Source: Candidatus Kerfeldbacteria bacterium RIFCSPLOWO2_02_FULL_42_19
GTDB lineage: Bacteria > Patescibacteriota > Patescibacteriia > HO2-48-17
Length of the DNA stretch: 37,820 bases
Direction of reading: 5' to 3'
Assembly: GCA_001818315.1 (NCBI GenBank)
Contig: MHKF01000016.1
Coordinates: 1 to 37,820 of the forward strand
Part shown: positions 7,602-15,699 of the stretch, one piece after another
Layout of the letters: the number at the start of each line of letters is the position of its first letter
Position numbering within the stretch: the first letter of the stretch is position 1
The notes under the pieces: model-generated
What the model saw: only the letters and a program-made list of their open reading frames with translations
The model's database searches: none
Told to the model about the DNA's origin: nothing
Translations under genes and position numbers: made by a program

Positions 7602-8408
7602 ATGAAGGTCATGTTGAAGATAGCTGAAAGGCTAGCGAAACGTTGCCAACATAATGGAAAATTGAGCCAAGCGCATCGATGGGTGGCACTTGGACTGTCG
7701 CTCATTCCGGATAGAGATCTGGAACAGGTCTGTCACTTTCGGAATATCCGAGCGTTTCTCTGGTACCTGGAAGGTTCGAAGGAAAATTTTCTTCGCGAAG
7801 TCGAGCGGGTACTCTGGACAAGTAATATCTTCGACTTTGAGGCAGAAATCGCTCAGTGTCATGCGCTTCTTGGAATCTTTTTTCAGGATACGCAGAAGAA
7901 TCCTCAACGCGCTCTTGAAGAGTATCAGAAGTCGCTCGAGATACGAATAAAATTGGGCATGCGAGAAAGTTGTGCGAAGCTGCATATTCATATCGCTACA
8001 GCCCTCAAAGAGCTCGGCATCTTCGATAAGGCCAAAGTACATTTCTTCGAAGCGCAGGCGCTGACACGCGATCGTCGAGTACGAATCAACGTGATACTCG
8101 AACTCGCTAGACTCCAAAGGTTCCTACAGGACTTCGCAACATGTGAAACAAATCTGCAGAATGCACTCGCTGCAGCGCAACATCGCTATCCAAACGAAGT
8201 CGGTGATTGCTTTCGTGAGCTCTACCGACTTGCAGCGGATAAGGGCGCGCATCGCGAGGCTCATCAGTATGCTGCGCAGGCGATGAGTATTTTCGAAAAG
8301 CACGACTATCGTGCAAAAGTCGATGCGCTCGTCGCCGAGCTGAAAGAAAAAGGCTATATGCATCTCTACACAGAAAACATAGGAAATACAGAAGAAACAA
8401 AATCATAA
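7602..8408 (+). CDS. TPR-repeat protein
   Basis: A 268-residue all-helical protein without signal peptide or membrane segments. Several 34-residue TPR-like units can be seen: AQCHALLGIFFQDTQKNPQ then ALEEYQKSLEIRIKLG; AKLHIHIATALKELGIFDKA then KVHFFEAQAL; and AHREAHQYAAQAMSIFEKH. TPR domains bind partner proteins; the partner is unknown. Two ATGs are adjacent (7599, 7602). AAGGAGG at 7590-7596 is only 2 nt from the first but 5 nt from the second, so 7602 is preferred. The gene has its own promoter and a terminator-like hairpin after it, so it is monocistronic. This very strong Shine-Dalgarno is unusual among its neighbours. Confidence 0.75.
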   Translation: MKVMLKIAERLAKRCQHNGKLSQAHRWVALGLSLIPDRDLEQVCHFRNIRAFLWYLEGSKENFLREVERVLWTSNIFDFEAEIAQCHALLGIFFQDTQKNPQRALEEYQKSLEIRIKLGMRESCAKLHIHIATALKELGIFDKAKVHFFEAQALTRDRRVRINVILELARLQRFLQDFATCETNLQNALAAAQHRYPNEVGDCFRELYRLAADKGAHREAHQYAAQAMSIFEKHDYRAKVDALVAELKEKGYMHLYTENIGNTEETKS

Positions 8409-8453
8409 AATTACATGCAACATGACATCCAGCACAAACAACTTCCGACATCA

Positions 8454-8485
8454 AGGCAGACACATACGTCTGCCTCTCTCGTTTT
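8454..8485 (+). terminator. Terminator-like hairpin after the TPR gene
   Basis: AGGCAGAC (8454-8461), a 6-nt loop and GTCTGCCT (8468-8475) form a perfect 8-bp stem followed by CTCTCGTTTT. It ends the TPR transcript, or may act as a weak attenuator before folC. Confidence 0.55.
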
Positions 8486-8539
8486 ACCCGCATGAGGAAT
8501 GCTCCTCATTCCAACTCATACATTCGACAACAGGCACCT

Positions 8540-9844
8540 ATGAATTCAAAAAGTGATTTCTCGTACTACAATGTCGTGGATCAAATATATAATTCGCAAT
8601 GGACTGGAAAAAAATTCGTTCACATGCAACTCTTCGACGAAATTCTAAAAAAATTATGGCCGAAGGGACATCCAACGCAATTTTTCCATGTTGCTGGCAC
8701 GAGCGGGAAAGGCTCAGTCTGTATATACCTTGAAGCAGGTTTAGGACTCTCAGCTGTAACAGGTTCTTATACGAACCCACATATGTTTGATTACCGGGAG
8801 CGCTTTAGTATTCAAGGGAAATTAGTATCGCGTAAAAAAATTGTGCGGGTTTGGGAAAAATATATTCTTCCATTGCATATCTTTCACCTCCGGAGATATC
8901 CACAATTTCCATTAAAATTTTCTGAACTCAGTTTGCTGATCGCTTTAAAATTATTTGAGCTCCACAAAGTAAAATATGCGAGTATCGAGACTGGCGTCGG
9001 CGGACGCTATCATTGTAGTAACGTCCTACCCGTGAAAGCCACAGCGATTGTAACTGTGAGCGAAGATCACGAAGATATGTTGGGTCAAACACAATGGCAA
9101 CGCGCACTCGAAAAAGGGGGGATTATGCGAAAAGCCGTACCGTGTTTTTCAAGTGTGCGGGAACCTGAAGCAAAGTTCGTTCTAGAAAAAATTGCGGTTG
9201 ATTTCGGCGCGCCACTTTTTTTTACGAAAAAATCAATACTCGAAAAAGTGAATCATTTTTCAAACACACACAAAAAACAAACGCAACTTATACCGAAACA
9301 TCAACAAGAAAACACTGCGCTGGCCTTGCAAATGATTCAGTATTTTTTTCCGAAACTTTCAGTAGAAAAAATACTTGCAGCAATTTGCACGGTGACATTA
9401 CCGGGACGAATGCAACAAATAGAAAAAAATCTGTATATTGACGGAGCGCACAATCGTGAAAAGATCACAAGACTTGCTGAAGATTTGAAAGTACGTTTTC
9501 CAAACGAAAAATTCGTATTCTTACTCGGACTTTCTGGGGATCGCAATCCGCAGCGAGTCTTCGAATCGCTTCTATCGATCTCTCACACTATTGTGATCAC
9601 CGATGAATTTCATAAAGCGGTCGCCAGCCAGATGATATTCGAAGCACTTCGAAAAGAGAATAACAATGGATTCAGTATAGAAGTGATACACAATCCAAAG
9701 TCTGCTTTCGTGAAAGCAAAAAAACTACAAGGCAATCGCAGACTTATTGTTACTGGATCTCTCTATCTGCTTGATGCACTTCTGAATCCCGACCCTTATC
9801 TACAACATTTGAACATCGTCAGCAATTGGCGAGAGAACGAGTAA
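8540..9844 (+). CDS. folC: Dihydrofolate synthase / folylpolyglutamate synthase
   Basis: A Mur-ligase superfamily enzyme of 434 residues from ATG 8540 (450 from 8492). The ATP-binding P-loop GTSGKGSV is at about residues 53-60. SYTNPHMFDYRERFSI is the substrate loop typical of FolC, ETGVGGRYHCSNVL and VSEDHEDMLGQT carry the metal-binding region, and LPGRMQQI followed by DGAHNREKI mark the C-terminal domain. It adds Glu to (dihydro)folate in the cytoplasm. No other folate genes are in the window. The 8540 start is preferred because residues before it do not resemble the family; no strong Shine-Dalgarno is visible at either start. The 3' end lies 18 nt before the preferred nth start. Confidence 0.85.
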   Translation: MNSKSDFSYYNVVDQIYNSQWTGKKFVHMQLFDEILKKLWPKGHPTQFFHVAGTSGKGSVCIYLEAGLGLSAVTGSYTNPHMFDYRERFSIQGKLVSRKKIVRVWEKYILPLHIFHLRRYPQFPLKFSELSLLIALKLFELHKVKYASIETGVGGRYHCSNVLPVKATAIVTVSEDHEDMLGQTQWQRALEKGGIMRKAVPCFSSVREPEAKFVLEKIAVDFGAPLFFTKKSILEKVNHFSNTHKKQTQLIPKHQQENTALALQMIQYFFPKLSVEKILAAICTVTLPGRMQQIEKNLYIDGAHNREKITRLAEDLKVRFPNEKFVFLLGLSGDRNPQRVFESLLSISHTIVITDEFHKAVASQMIFEALRKENNNGFSIEVIHNPKSAFVKAKKLQGNRRLIVTGSLYLLDALLNPDPYLQHLNIVSNWRENE

Positions 9845-9861
9845 ATTGGTATACTCGAGAT

Positions 9862-10542
9862 ATGAAAAGAGAAGGAGTAATAAAGGCGCGCTCAAGCAAA
9901 GAGAGGGAACGAGCGAACGCAATACTCAAGCGACTCAAAAGAACCTATACAATCCGAGGGCCGTTCGTCGAATGGAAGAATCCATTGGAATTACTCATTG
10001 CAACAGTGTTGTCTGCCCAGTGCACCGACGTACGCGTGAATCAAGTGACGAAGCAATTATTCAAGCAATATAAAACCGCTCAAGATTATGCAAAAGGCTC
10101 GCTCTCTGAACTCGAAGCACGGATTCATTCAACAGGATTTTACAAAGCAAAGGCACGATATTTAAAAGGCATTGGACAAGCGCTTGTGAAAAATTTTAAT
10201 GGGAAAGTTCCAGAAAAGTTGGAAGAACTTCTCACGCTTCCTGGAGTTGCAAGGAAAAGCGCGTACCTCATTCTGGCGAAAGCATTTCATCATCCAACAG
10301 GCATTGCCGTAGACACGCACGTATCGCGTGTTGCACCGCGTTTAGGTTTCACGAAAGCAAAAACACCAGAGAAAATTGCACGAGATCTTGAAAAACTTTA
10401 CGAACCAAAAAATTTTCTCGCTGTCAATGAATATTGTATCCTCCACGGGCGAGCGATATGTAAACCTCGTATGCCGTTGTGTCTTAACTGCTGTGTGAAA
10501 GATTGGTGCCCATCGTTTAAGATTTTTTATCCAAAAGGATAG
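9862..10542 (+). CDS. nth: Endonuclease III (DNA glycosylase / AP lyase)
   Basis: A 226-residue HhH-GPD base-excision repair enzyme. The helix-hairpin-helix LPGVARKSA contains catalytic Lys132, and AVDTHVSRV contains catalytic Asp151. The C-terminal four-cysteine cluster motif C-x6-C-x2-C-x5-C (CKPRMPLCLNCCVKDWC) should bind [4Fe-4S]. NPLELLIATVLSAQCTD is the conserved N-terminal motif. It excises oxidised pyrimidines and nicks the abasic site. An upstream in-frame start at 9826 would overlap folC; the ATG at 9862 better fits the usual 210-225 residues. It is probably cotranscribed with folC. Confidence 0.95.
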   Translation: MKREGVIKARSSKERERANAILKRLKRTYTIRGPFVEWKNPLELLIATVLSAQCTDVRVNQVTKQLFKQYKTAQDYAKGSLSELEARIHSTGFYKAKARYLKGIGQALVKNFNGKVPEKLEELLTLPGVARKSAYLILAKAFHHPTGIAVDTHVSRVAPRLGFTKAKTPEKIARDLEKLYEPKNFLAVNEYCILHGRAICKPRMPLCLNCCVKDWCPSFKIFYPKG

Positions 10543-10641
10543 GTTGTGACAGAAATTATCAAAAAAAAGAATAATTTTAAGCTAATGAAAGCAAAAAAGA
10601 ATTTAAATATAAAAGTTATCCACAAATCTGTCGAAAAATAT

Positions 10642-10668
10642 TTGACAAACTTGTCATTCTACGATAAT
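10642..10668 (+). promoter_or_regulatory. Promoter and dyad operator of the TrmB-led operon
   Basis: A perfect TTGACA (10642-10647) overlaps a TGACAA-AC-TTGTCA palindrome (10643-10656). GATAAT (10663-10668) is a possible -10 with a short 15-nt spacer. The dyad over the -35 is a good candidate for autoregulation by the TrmB-like protein encoded 18 nt downstream. Confidence 0.5.
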
Positions 10669-10686
10669 TTTATTGATAGGTAAGGC

Positions 10687-11430
10687 ATGGACCTCAATTT
10701 TTTAAAAAAACTTGGATTTTCAGATAAAGAAGCAAATGTTTATATTGCGCTGTTACGTCTCGGGCCATCTTCAGTACGTGTGCTTGCTGATGAATGTAAT
10801 TTGAATCGAGGTACAACCTACGATGCATTAAAATGGCTGCAACAACAAGGACTTGTTAATTTTTTTCATCGAGAGGCAAAGCAACATTTTGTTGTTGAGA
10901 ATCCAGAAAAACTTGAATATCTCCTTAAAGAGCGCGTCGGCGAACTCCAAACACTCTCAAAACGATTACAACAAGAAGTTTTACCTGAACTCAAGTCACT
11001 CTATGATAATGGCGGCGAACGGCCGGTAGCAAAATATTACGAGGGTCAGGATGGACTCAAGTACATTCTAGAAGATGTTCTAACAACGGCTGAAAAAACA
11101 GGAGACAAGCTATATCGTATTTATTCCGCTGTACATATTCGCCAGTATCTGTACGAAAAATTTTCCGAATTCAGCAAAGAAAGAATCAAGCGGGGTATCA
11201 AAGTCAGAGTCATTGCACTCGGCGATGGAGGAGAATTACGAGGACTTGATGAACGCAAATGGCTCAAAACTGCAACCGCTCATTCACAAACATACATCCT
11301 CATTTACGCTGATAGAACCGCATACATTTCATTGAATGTAGCAAAACAGCCAGTAGGAGTTGTTATAGAAAATCAAGGGGTTGCGCACACACAGAAACTT
11401 ATATTCGACAAATTATGGGAGAAATTGTAA
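10687..11430 (+). CDS. TrmB-family transcriptional regulator
   Basis: A 247-residue protein. The N-terminal winged helix, LKKLGFSDKEANVYIALLRLGPSSVRVLADECNLNRGTTYDALKWLQQQGLV, is the TrmB/sugar-regulator DNA-binding domain. A coiled coil (about 75-105) and a C-terminal PLD-like ligand-binding domain (YRIYSAVHIRQYL, FSKERIKRGIKVRVIAL) follow. TrmB proteins are best known from archaea as sugar sensors but also occur in CPR bacteria. It heads a seven-gene run including YvcK and a citrate-cleaving module, so it may sense carbon status. Its stop overlaps the next start (TAATG), which implies translational coupling. The dyad at 10643-10656 suggests autoregulation. Confidence 0.85.
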   Translation: MDLNFLKKLGFSDKEANVYIALLRLGPSSVRVLADECNLNRGTTYDALKWLQQQGLVNFFHREAKQHFVVENPEKLEYLLKERVGELQTLSKRLQQEVLPELKSLYDNGGERPVAKYYEGQDGLKYILEDVLTTAEKTGDKLYRIYSAVHIRQYLYEKFSEFSKERIKRGIKVRVIALGDGGELRGLDERKWLKTATAHSQTYILIYADRTAYISLNVAKQPVGVVIENQGVAHTQKLIFDKLWEKL

Positions 11431-12176
11431 TGAAAACACTCGAACCAAAAGTACAGACGTTTCCATTGAATAGAGTGATTTTCGATCTCGATAATACACT
11501 GATCAATGCAGAAAATATCAAGGCGGCTTTATTCCAGGAACTAGATACCTTTGGCATTTCGAGTACACAAGCAAAAACAATTTACGAAAATACAAAAAAA
11601 CAAAATGCCGAAAACGTATTTACACTGGATATGTTTGTGAAACTCACTACGGAAGCCCATCTTTCGAGAACGCAAGAGACTGTATCAGTTCAAAAACTCC
11701 AGAAGAAACTCAAAAAAATCGCAGAACATAGTGTAGTGCCATATTCACAGGAAATCCTTACTGATTGTGTGAAGAAAAAAAGAGACATATATTTACTTTC
11801 TTCTGGAGATCAGGATTGGCAGATGAAAAAAATACTATGGACTGGGTTAGCAAAATTTTTTAAGAGATCGCACATCATGATTGTTGCCGGTGATAATGTA
11901 TTTCAAAAAAAATGCCATGCGATACATAAAATTTTTGGAAAATTTTTTGATGGCTCGCACACACTGTTCGTGAACGATCGTCCTGATGAAACCAAAGTGA
12001 TTCTTGAAAGTTTCCCACATATCGTATGCTTCTTGCGTTACGAGGAAAGAAACACAAGATTTCCAAGGGAAACATTCAATGCGTTGCAGCAATCGTTTCC
12101 AAAAAGAGTGCTCGTGGATACAAGTTTACAACCCATTCAAACACTTGAGGCCGAAATAAATGAAAATCTCAAATAA
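11430..12176 (+). CDS. HAD-superfamily hydrolase
   Basis: A 248-residue haloacid-dehalogenase-type phosphatase. Motif I is FDLDNTLINAE, where Asp is the nucleophile. LLSSGD is motif II, and FVNDRPDETKVI is motif IV with the metal-binding Asp residues. A helical cap lies between motifs I and II (about residues 30-110). The substrate cannot be told. The ATG at 11430 shares its A with the stop of the TrmB-family gene, and the 3' end overlaps yvcK by 17 nt, so it lies firmly within the operon. Confidence 0.8.
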   Translation: MKTLEPKVQTFPLNRVIFDLDNTLINAENIKAALFQELDTFGISSTQAKTIYENTKKQNAENVFTLDMFVKLTTEAHLSRTQETVSVQKLQKKLKKIAEHSVVPYSQEILTDCVKKKRDIYLLSSGDQDWQMKKILWTGLAKFFKRSHIMIVAGDNVFQKKCHAIHKIFGKFFDGSHTLFVNDRPDETKVILESFPHIVCFLRYEERNTRFPRETFNALQQSFPKRVLVDTSLQPIQTLEAEINENLK

Positions 12177-13209
12177 GGGACTGTCAAAAAAACAGAATAT
12201 TGTCGTTATTGGAGGAGGGAATGGAAGTGCGATTTCACTGCTTGCATTAAAGCCGCTCAAAGGCATGTGCACGATTGCGAGCATTAACACAACAGCGGAT
12301 TCCGGTGGGTCTTCCGGAATCTTGCGAGAGCTTTTGCATACGATTCCTACGGGAGATATTATGCGTGCTGTACTCGCGCTCTCACAGTATGATTTTCAAA
12401 CACTGCGAGCCATCTTTTACGAAACGCGTTTTGAAAACCTCGGGAAACTGAACCGACATAATATTGGAAATCTTTTCATAGCGCTCGGCGCACAATTTTC
12501 CGGCAATGTGATTGAAAGTATTCGTGCGCTCGAGCAAGCATTAAAATGCGTTGGACATGTGTATCCAGCGACGCTTGATAATGTCCAACTATGCGCCGAA
12601 CTCAGCAATGGACAAATCGTGAAAGGCGAAGCGGCAATCGATGTGCCAACATACGAGAGAAGTTTACGCATTCAACGTGTGTGGCTTGAACCTCAAGGCA
12701 GGGCGTATCCGGAAAGCGCAAAATTTTTGCGCAATGCCGATATTATTATTTTGGGTCCGGGGCATCTGTATACGAGCATTATACCTACACTTTTACCGTC
12801 TGGCATCAAAGAAGCTATCGCGGCGTCGAAGGCCGAACTCATTTTCACCCCGCCGCATTTTTATACGCTCGAAAATGAAACTGGTCCGGAAACGTTGAGT
12901 GAATTAGTGACAGAACTCGAAATGTATCTTCCGCGCGCACTCGATCGCATTATTTATGATGATTACGTGCCGCGAACAGAGGCAGAACAGAATATCTATC
13001 GCATAAAACGATGGAAACCTTTTCTGAAGGATAGCGAAAAGTTGCCACAGCAGAAACTTATGAGGGTGAGCTTACATAAACCCGGAAGCGGCATGTTATC
13101 TGAAAAACTCGCCGAGGCATTCCGAAGTATTTTACAAAAGCGATATGTGCCACAAATTTCTGGTATTGAAAAAGTAAAAATACGCACAAACTTTCACAAC
13201 AGAAGATAA
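12160..13209 (+). CDS. yvcK: YvcK/CofD-family protein (gluconeogenesis factor)
   Basis: A 349-residue CofD-like P-loop protein. The N-terminal nucleotide site is VVIGGGNGSAISLLALK, followed by TADSGGSSGILR, a motif shared by YvcK and CofD. PTGDIMRAVLAL, RHNIGNLFIAL and IILGPGHLYTSIIPTLL are further family motifs. In Bacillus and mycobacteria YvcK binds UDP-sugars and is needed for cell-wall growth on gluconeogenic carbon sources. It does not itself do F420 synthesis, since no CofC/E genes are near. Its place directly before the citrate-cleaving genes, whose products feed acetyl-CoA and oxaloacetate, is consistent with a carbon-switch operon. Confidence 0.88.
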   Translation: MKISNKGLSKKQNIVVIGGGNGSAISLLALKPLKGMCTIASINTTADSGGSSGILRELLHTIPTGDIMRAVLALSQYDFQTLRAIFYETRFENLGKLNRHNIGNLFIALGAQFSGNVIESIRALEQALKCVGHVYPATLDNVQLCAELSNGQIVKGEAAIDVPTYERSLRIQRVWLEPQGRAYPESAKFLRNADIIILGPGHLYTSIIPTLLPSGIKEAIAASKAELIFTPPHFYTLENETGPETLSELVTELEMYLPRALDRIIYDDYVPRTEAEQNIYRIKRWKPFLKDSEKLPQQKLMRVSLHKPGSGMLSEKLAEAFRSILQKRYVPQISGIEKVKIRTNFHNRR

Positions 13210-13217
13210 TCCAAACT

Positions 13218-13577
13218 ATGAAATGGAAATACACCGAACAAGCAAAAGCAATCGCGATAAAAATCGAGGCAAACGAAGACAAAAAGATTGCGGGTTGGGC
13301 ATATTTGTATGTATTATACAGTGATCGACACGACGAACCTTATGGTTTTTTGGAGAATCTCTATGTGGAAAAAAAGTACCGCGGACGAGGTTTCGGCACT
13401 GAACTTGTGCAACGCGTTATCGAGGAAGCAAGAAAACAAGGATGTTATAAACTGATAGGCACCACGAGATATGCTAAACGCGAGGTCCACGCGTTTTATC
13501 AACATCTCGGTTTTAAAAATTTTGGCATTGAATTTCGCATGGATCTTGCAAAATCAAAAGTAAAGCAGAGTGATTAA
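13218..13577 (+). CDS. GNAT-family N-acetyltransferase
   Basis: A short 119-residue GNAT. LENLYVEKKYRGRGFGTELVQRVIEEARKQG contains the acetyl-CoA pyrophosphate loop (R-G-R-G-F-G), and FYQHLGFKNFGIEFRMDL is the conserved C-terminal beta-bulge. The substrate is unknown. It follows yvcK by 8 nt and precedes the citrate-module beta subunit by 15 nt, so it is probably cotranscribed. Acetyl-CoA made by the following three genes would be its donor, but a functional link is only suggested by position. Confidence 0.85.
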   Translation: MKWKYTEQAKAIAIKIEANEDKKIAGWAYLYVLYSDRHDEPYGFLENLYVEKKYRGRGFGTELVQRVIEEARKQGCYKLIGTTRYAKREVHAFYQHLGFKNFGIEFRMDLAKSKVKQSD

Positions 13578-13592
13578 GTGAGTTGAACGAAT

Positions 13593-14774
13593 ATGAATCT
13601 CTACGAATTCGAAGGAAAAAATCTCTTTCAGAAATACAAAATCCCCGTCCCGACAGGAAGGATGATAACGGAGGAAACGAAAGACATAACGTGGGAACAA
13701 TTTCCGTGCGTTGTAAAAGCTCAAGTGCAAAGCGGGAAGAGAGGGAAAAATGGAGGCATCCTCTTTGCTAAAAACAAACAAGAACTCGAGCAACATATTC
13801 AAACGCTTTTAGGAAAAAAAATATGCAACGATGAAGTTTGGTATCTTTTGATTGAGGAAAAAATCCCTCTGAAGCAAGAATATTATCTTTCGATAACATA
13901 CAATACGCAGAAAAGAGTGCCGACGCTCCTATTTGCGACGGCGGGCGGTATGGGGATCGAAGAAGAAAATGCCGTGTTAAGTCTCGATATCAATCCTTTG
14001 CGAATTTTAGAGTCGTTTCGAGTGCGTGCACTCCTTAAACAAGCTGGGGTTAAAGGCAAAGACCTCCTTATGATAGAAGATATCGCGAAACGACTCTTTC
14101 GTATCTTCGAACAAGAAGACGCGCGACTCGTAGAAATCAATCCTCTTGCAAAAACAGAAGACGGTCGTTTTATGGCCCTTGATGCAAAAATAGCGCTCGA
14201 TGAAGATGCGGGGTTTCGGCACGATTGGAAAAACTTTCCAGAACGGACAACGCTTGGTAGGCGTCTCACTGAACGCGAACGCGCTGTTCGAAATATTGAT
14301 CAGGGCGAATTTTATTATCGTGGCACTGCGGGAAAATATATCGAAATAGACGGAGATATTGCGTGTCTTTTTTCAGGAGGGGGAGCGAGTATTAGTATGA
14401 TGGATACGTTGTATGCGCTTGGACAAAAGCCGAGTAATTACACCGAATATTCCGGTAATCCTCCGCGAGAAAAAGTTCAAGCACTGACGAATATTGTACT
14501 TTCTAAACCCGGGCTGAAAGGTATTTGGGTCGTCGGTGGAGTTGCTAATTTTACGCACATCGGTGAAACAATGGCAGGGATTGCTGATGCGCTGCGAGTA
14601 TTGAAACCGAAAGTTCCAATTGTCATTCGTCGAGCTGGACCGCATGAAGACGAAGGCAAAAAAATTATGGAAAACGTTGCAAAAGAATGTCATCTCAATC
14701 TGAAATGGTTTGGACGAGAAATATCCATGGGCAAAAGTGCAAAGGTACTTGTTGATATGATCCATAAGTTATAG
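13593..14774 (+). CDS. ATP-citrate lyase / citryl-CoA synthetase beta-like subunit (ATP-grasp)
   Basis: A 393-residue succinyl-CoA-synthetase-beta-type protein. The ATP-grasp start MNLYEFEGKNLFQKYKIPVP and the KAQVQSGKRGKNGGI nucleotide loop are followed by the Mg site LVEINPLAKTEDGRF and ALDAKIALDEDAGFRH. The C-terminal CoA-ligase domain reads LFSGGGASISMMDTLYALG and NYTEYSGNP, which resembles the N-terminal part of ATP-citrate lyase more than ordinary SucC. Together with the next two genes it should phosphorylate and thioesterify citrate. An ordinary succinyl-CoA synthetase remains the alternative, but the citryl-CoA-lyase-like gene in the same operon argues for citrate. Confidence 0.82.
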   Translation: MNLYEFEGKNLFQKYKIPVPTGRMITEETKDITWEQFPCVVKAQVQSGKRGKNGGILFAKNKQELEQHIQTLLGKKICNDEVWYLLIEEKIPLKQEYYLSITYNTQKRVPTLLFATAGGMGIEEENAVLSLDINPLRILESFRVRALLKQAGVKGKDLLMIEDIAKRLFRIFEQEDARLVEINPLAKTEDGRFMALDAKIALDEDAGFRHDWKNFPERTTLGRRLTERERAVRNIDQGEFYYRGTAGKYIEIDGDIACLFSGGGASISMMDTLYALGQKPSNYTEYSGNPPREKVQALTNIVLSKPGLKGIWVVGGVANFTHIGETMAGIADALRVLKPKVPIVIRRAGPHEDEGKKIMENVAKECHLNLKWFGREISMGKSAKVLVDMIHKL

Positions 14775-14783
14775 TTGCAACAT

Positions 14784-15695
14784 ATGAGCATCCTCATCGA
14801 CGAACATACAAAACTTCTTATACAAGGCATCACTGGCAAGGAAGGTCAGCGCGCGCTCAAAGCTGCGAGCAACTATCACACCGAAGTGCTTTGTGGCGTG
14901 ACACCAGGAAAAGGCGGACTCGACGTAGAAGGAGTGCCTGTATATGACACAGTTGCCGAAGCGGTAGAGAATCATCCAGCATTAAACGCAACAGCAATAT
15001 ATGTTCCGCCGTTCGCCGCAAAGGACGCGGTATTGGAAGCAATCGATAGCAATATTGCACTGATCAATATAATGACCGAGCGAATCCCTATTCAAGATAC
15101 GAGTTATTATTTAGCGGCAGCGCGAGAGAGAGGTACTCGTATTGTGGGACCTAGCTCTCTCGGAATGATCAGTACCGGAAAAGCACGGATCGGAGTAGCA
15201 GGTGGCGATAAACCCAACGAAATCTATATGAAAGGTAACGTTGGAGTCATCTCACGTTCTGGCGGTATGACTAACGAAATTTCGTGGCAATTGCGAAAAA
15301 ATACTTTTGGCATTACAACCGCAATTCATATCGGGGGCGATTTGCTGATGGGGACATCATATGCCGATGCACTACGATTATTCGAGGAAGATACAGCAAC
15401 GGAGGGGATAGTTATTTTTGGAGAAATGGGCGGGCGATACGAATTCGATATTGTTGAACTTCTTAAACAAGGAGGATGTACAAAACCCATCGCTATTTTT
15501 ATTGGAGGAAAATTTGGCAAACATCTCCCTGAAGGTATGACAATCGGCCATGCTGGAGCGATTATAGAAAAAGGAAGCGGATCAGTTGAGGAAAAAGAAA
15601 AAGCATTGCGTTCCGTAGGAGTTCTCGTAGCTGCGAACTACGAAGATTTGCCAAAATTGATAGCAAGCAAACTTCTTACTAACATTATTTCGTAA
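14784..15695 (+). CDS. ATP-citrate lyase / citryl-CoA synthetase alpha-like subunit (phospho-His)
   Basis: A 303-residue CoA-binding subunit. The Rossmann start ILIQGITGKEGQRAL and VTPGKGG bind CoA. SRSGGMTNEISWQLRKNTFG and AIHIGGD match the ATP-citrate lyase version of this region; SucD normally has SRSGTLTYE. The phosphorylated histidine is His256 in IGHAGAII. FGEMGGRYEFDIVELLKQG is also lyase-like. ATG 14784 lies 9 nt after the stop of the beta subunit; an in-frame TTG at 14775 is possible but less likely. In human ACLY these two subunits and the citryl-CoA lyase are fused into one chain; here they are three genes. Confidence 0.83.
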   Translation: MSILIDEHTKLLIQGITGKEGQRALKAASNYHTEVLCGVTPGKGGLDVEGVPVYDTVAEAVENHPALNATAIYVPPFAAKDAVLEAIDSNIALINIMTERIPIQDTSYYLAAARERGTRIVGPSSLGMISTGKARIGVAGGDKPNEIYMKGNVGVISRSGGMTNEISWQLRKNTFGITTAIHIGGDLLMGTSYADALRLFEEDTATEGIVIFGEMGGRYEFDIVELLKQGGCTKPIAIFIGGKFGKHLPEGMTIGHAGAIIEKGSGSVEEKEKALRSVGVLVAANYEDLPKLIASKLLTNIIS

Positions 15696-15699
15696 ACTT

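Noticed and set aside
13593..15695. Ordinary succinyl-CoA synthetase (sucCD)
   Set aside because: Not fully excluded, but SRSGGMTNE, the GGGASISMMDTLYALG motif and the adjoining citryl-CoA lyase favour a citrate enzyme.
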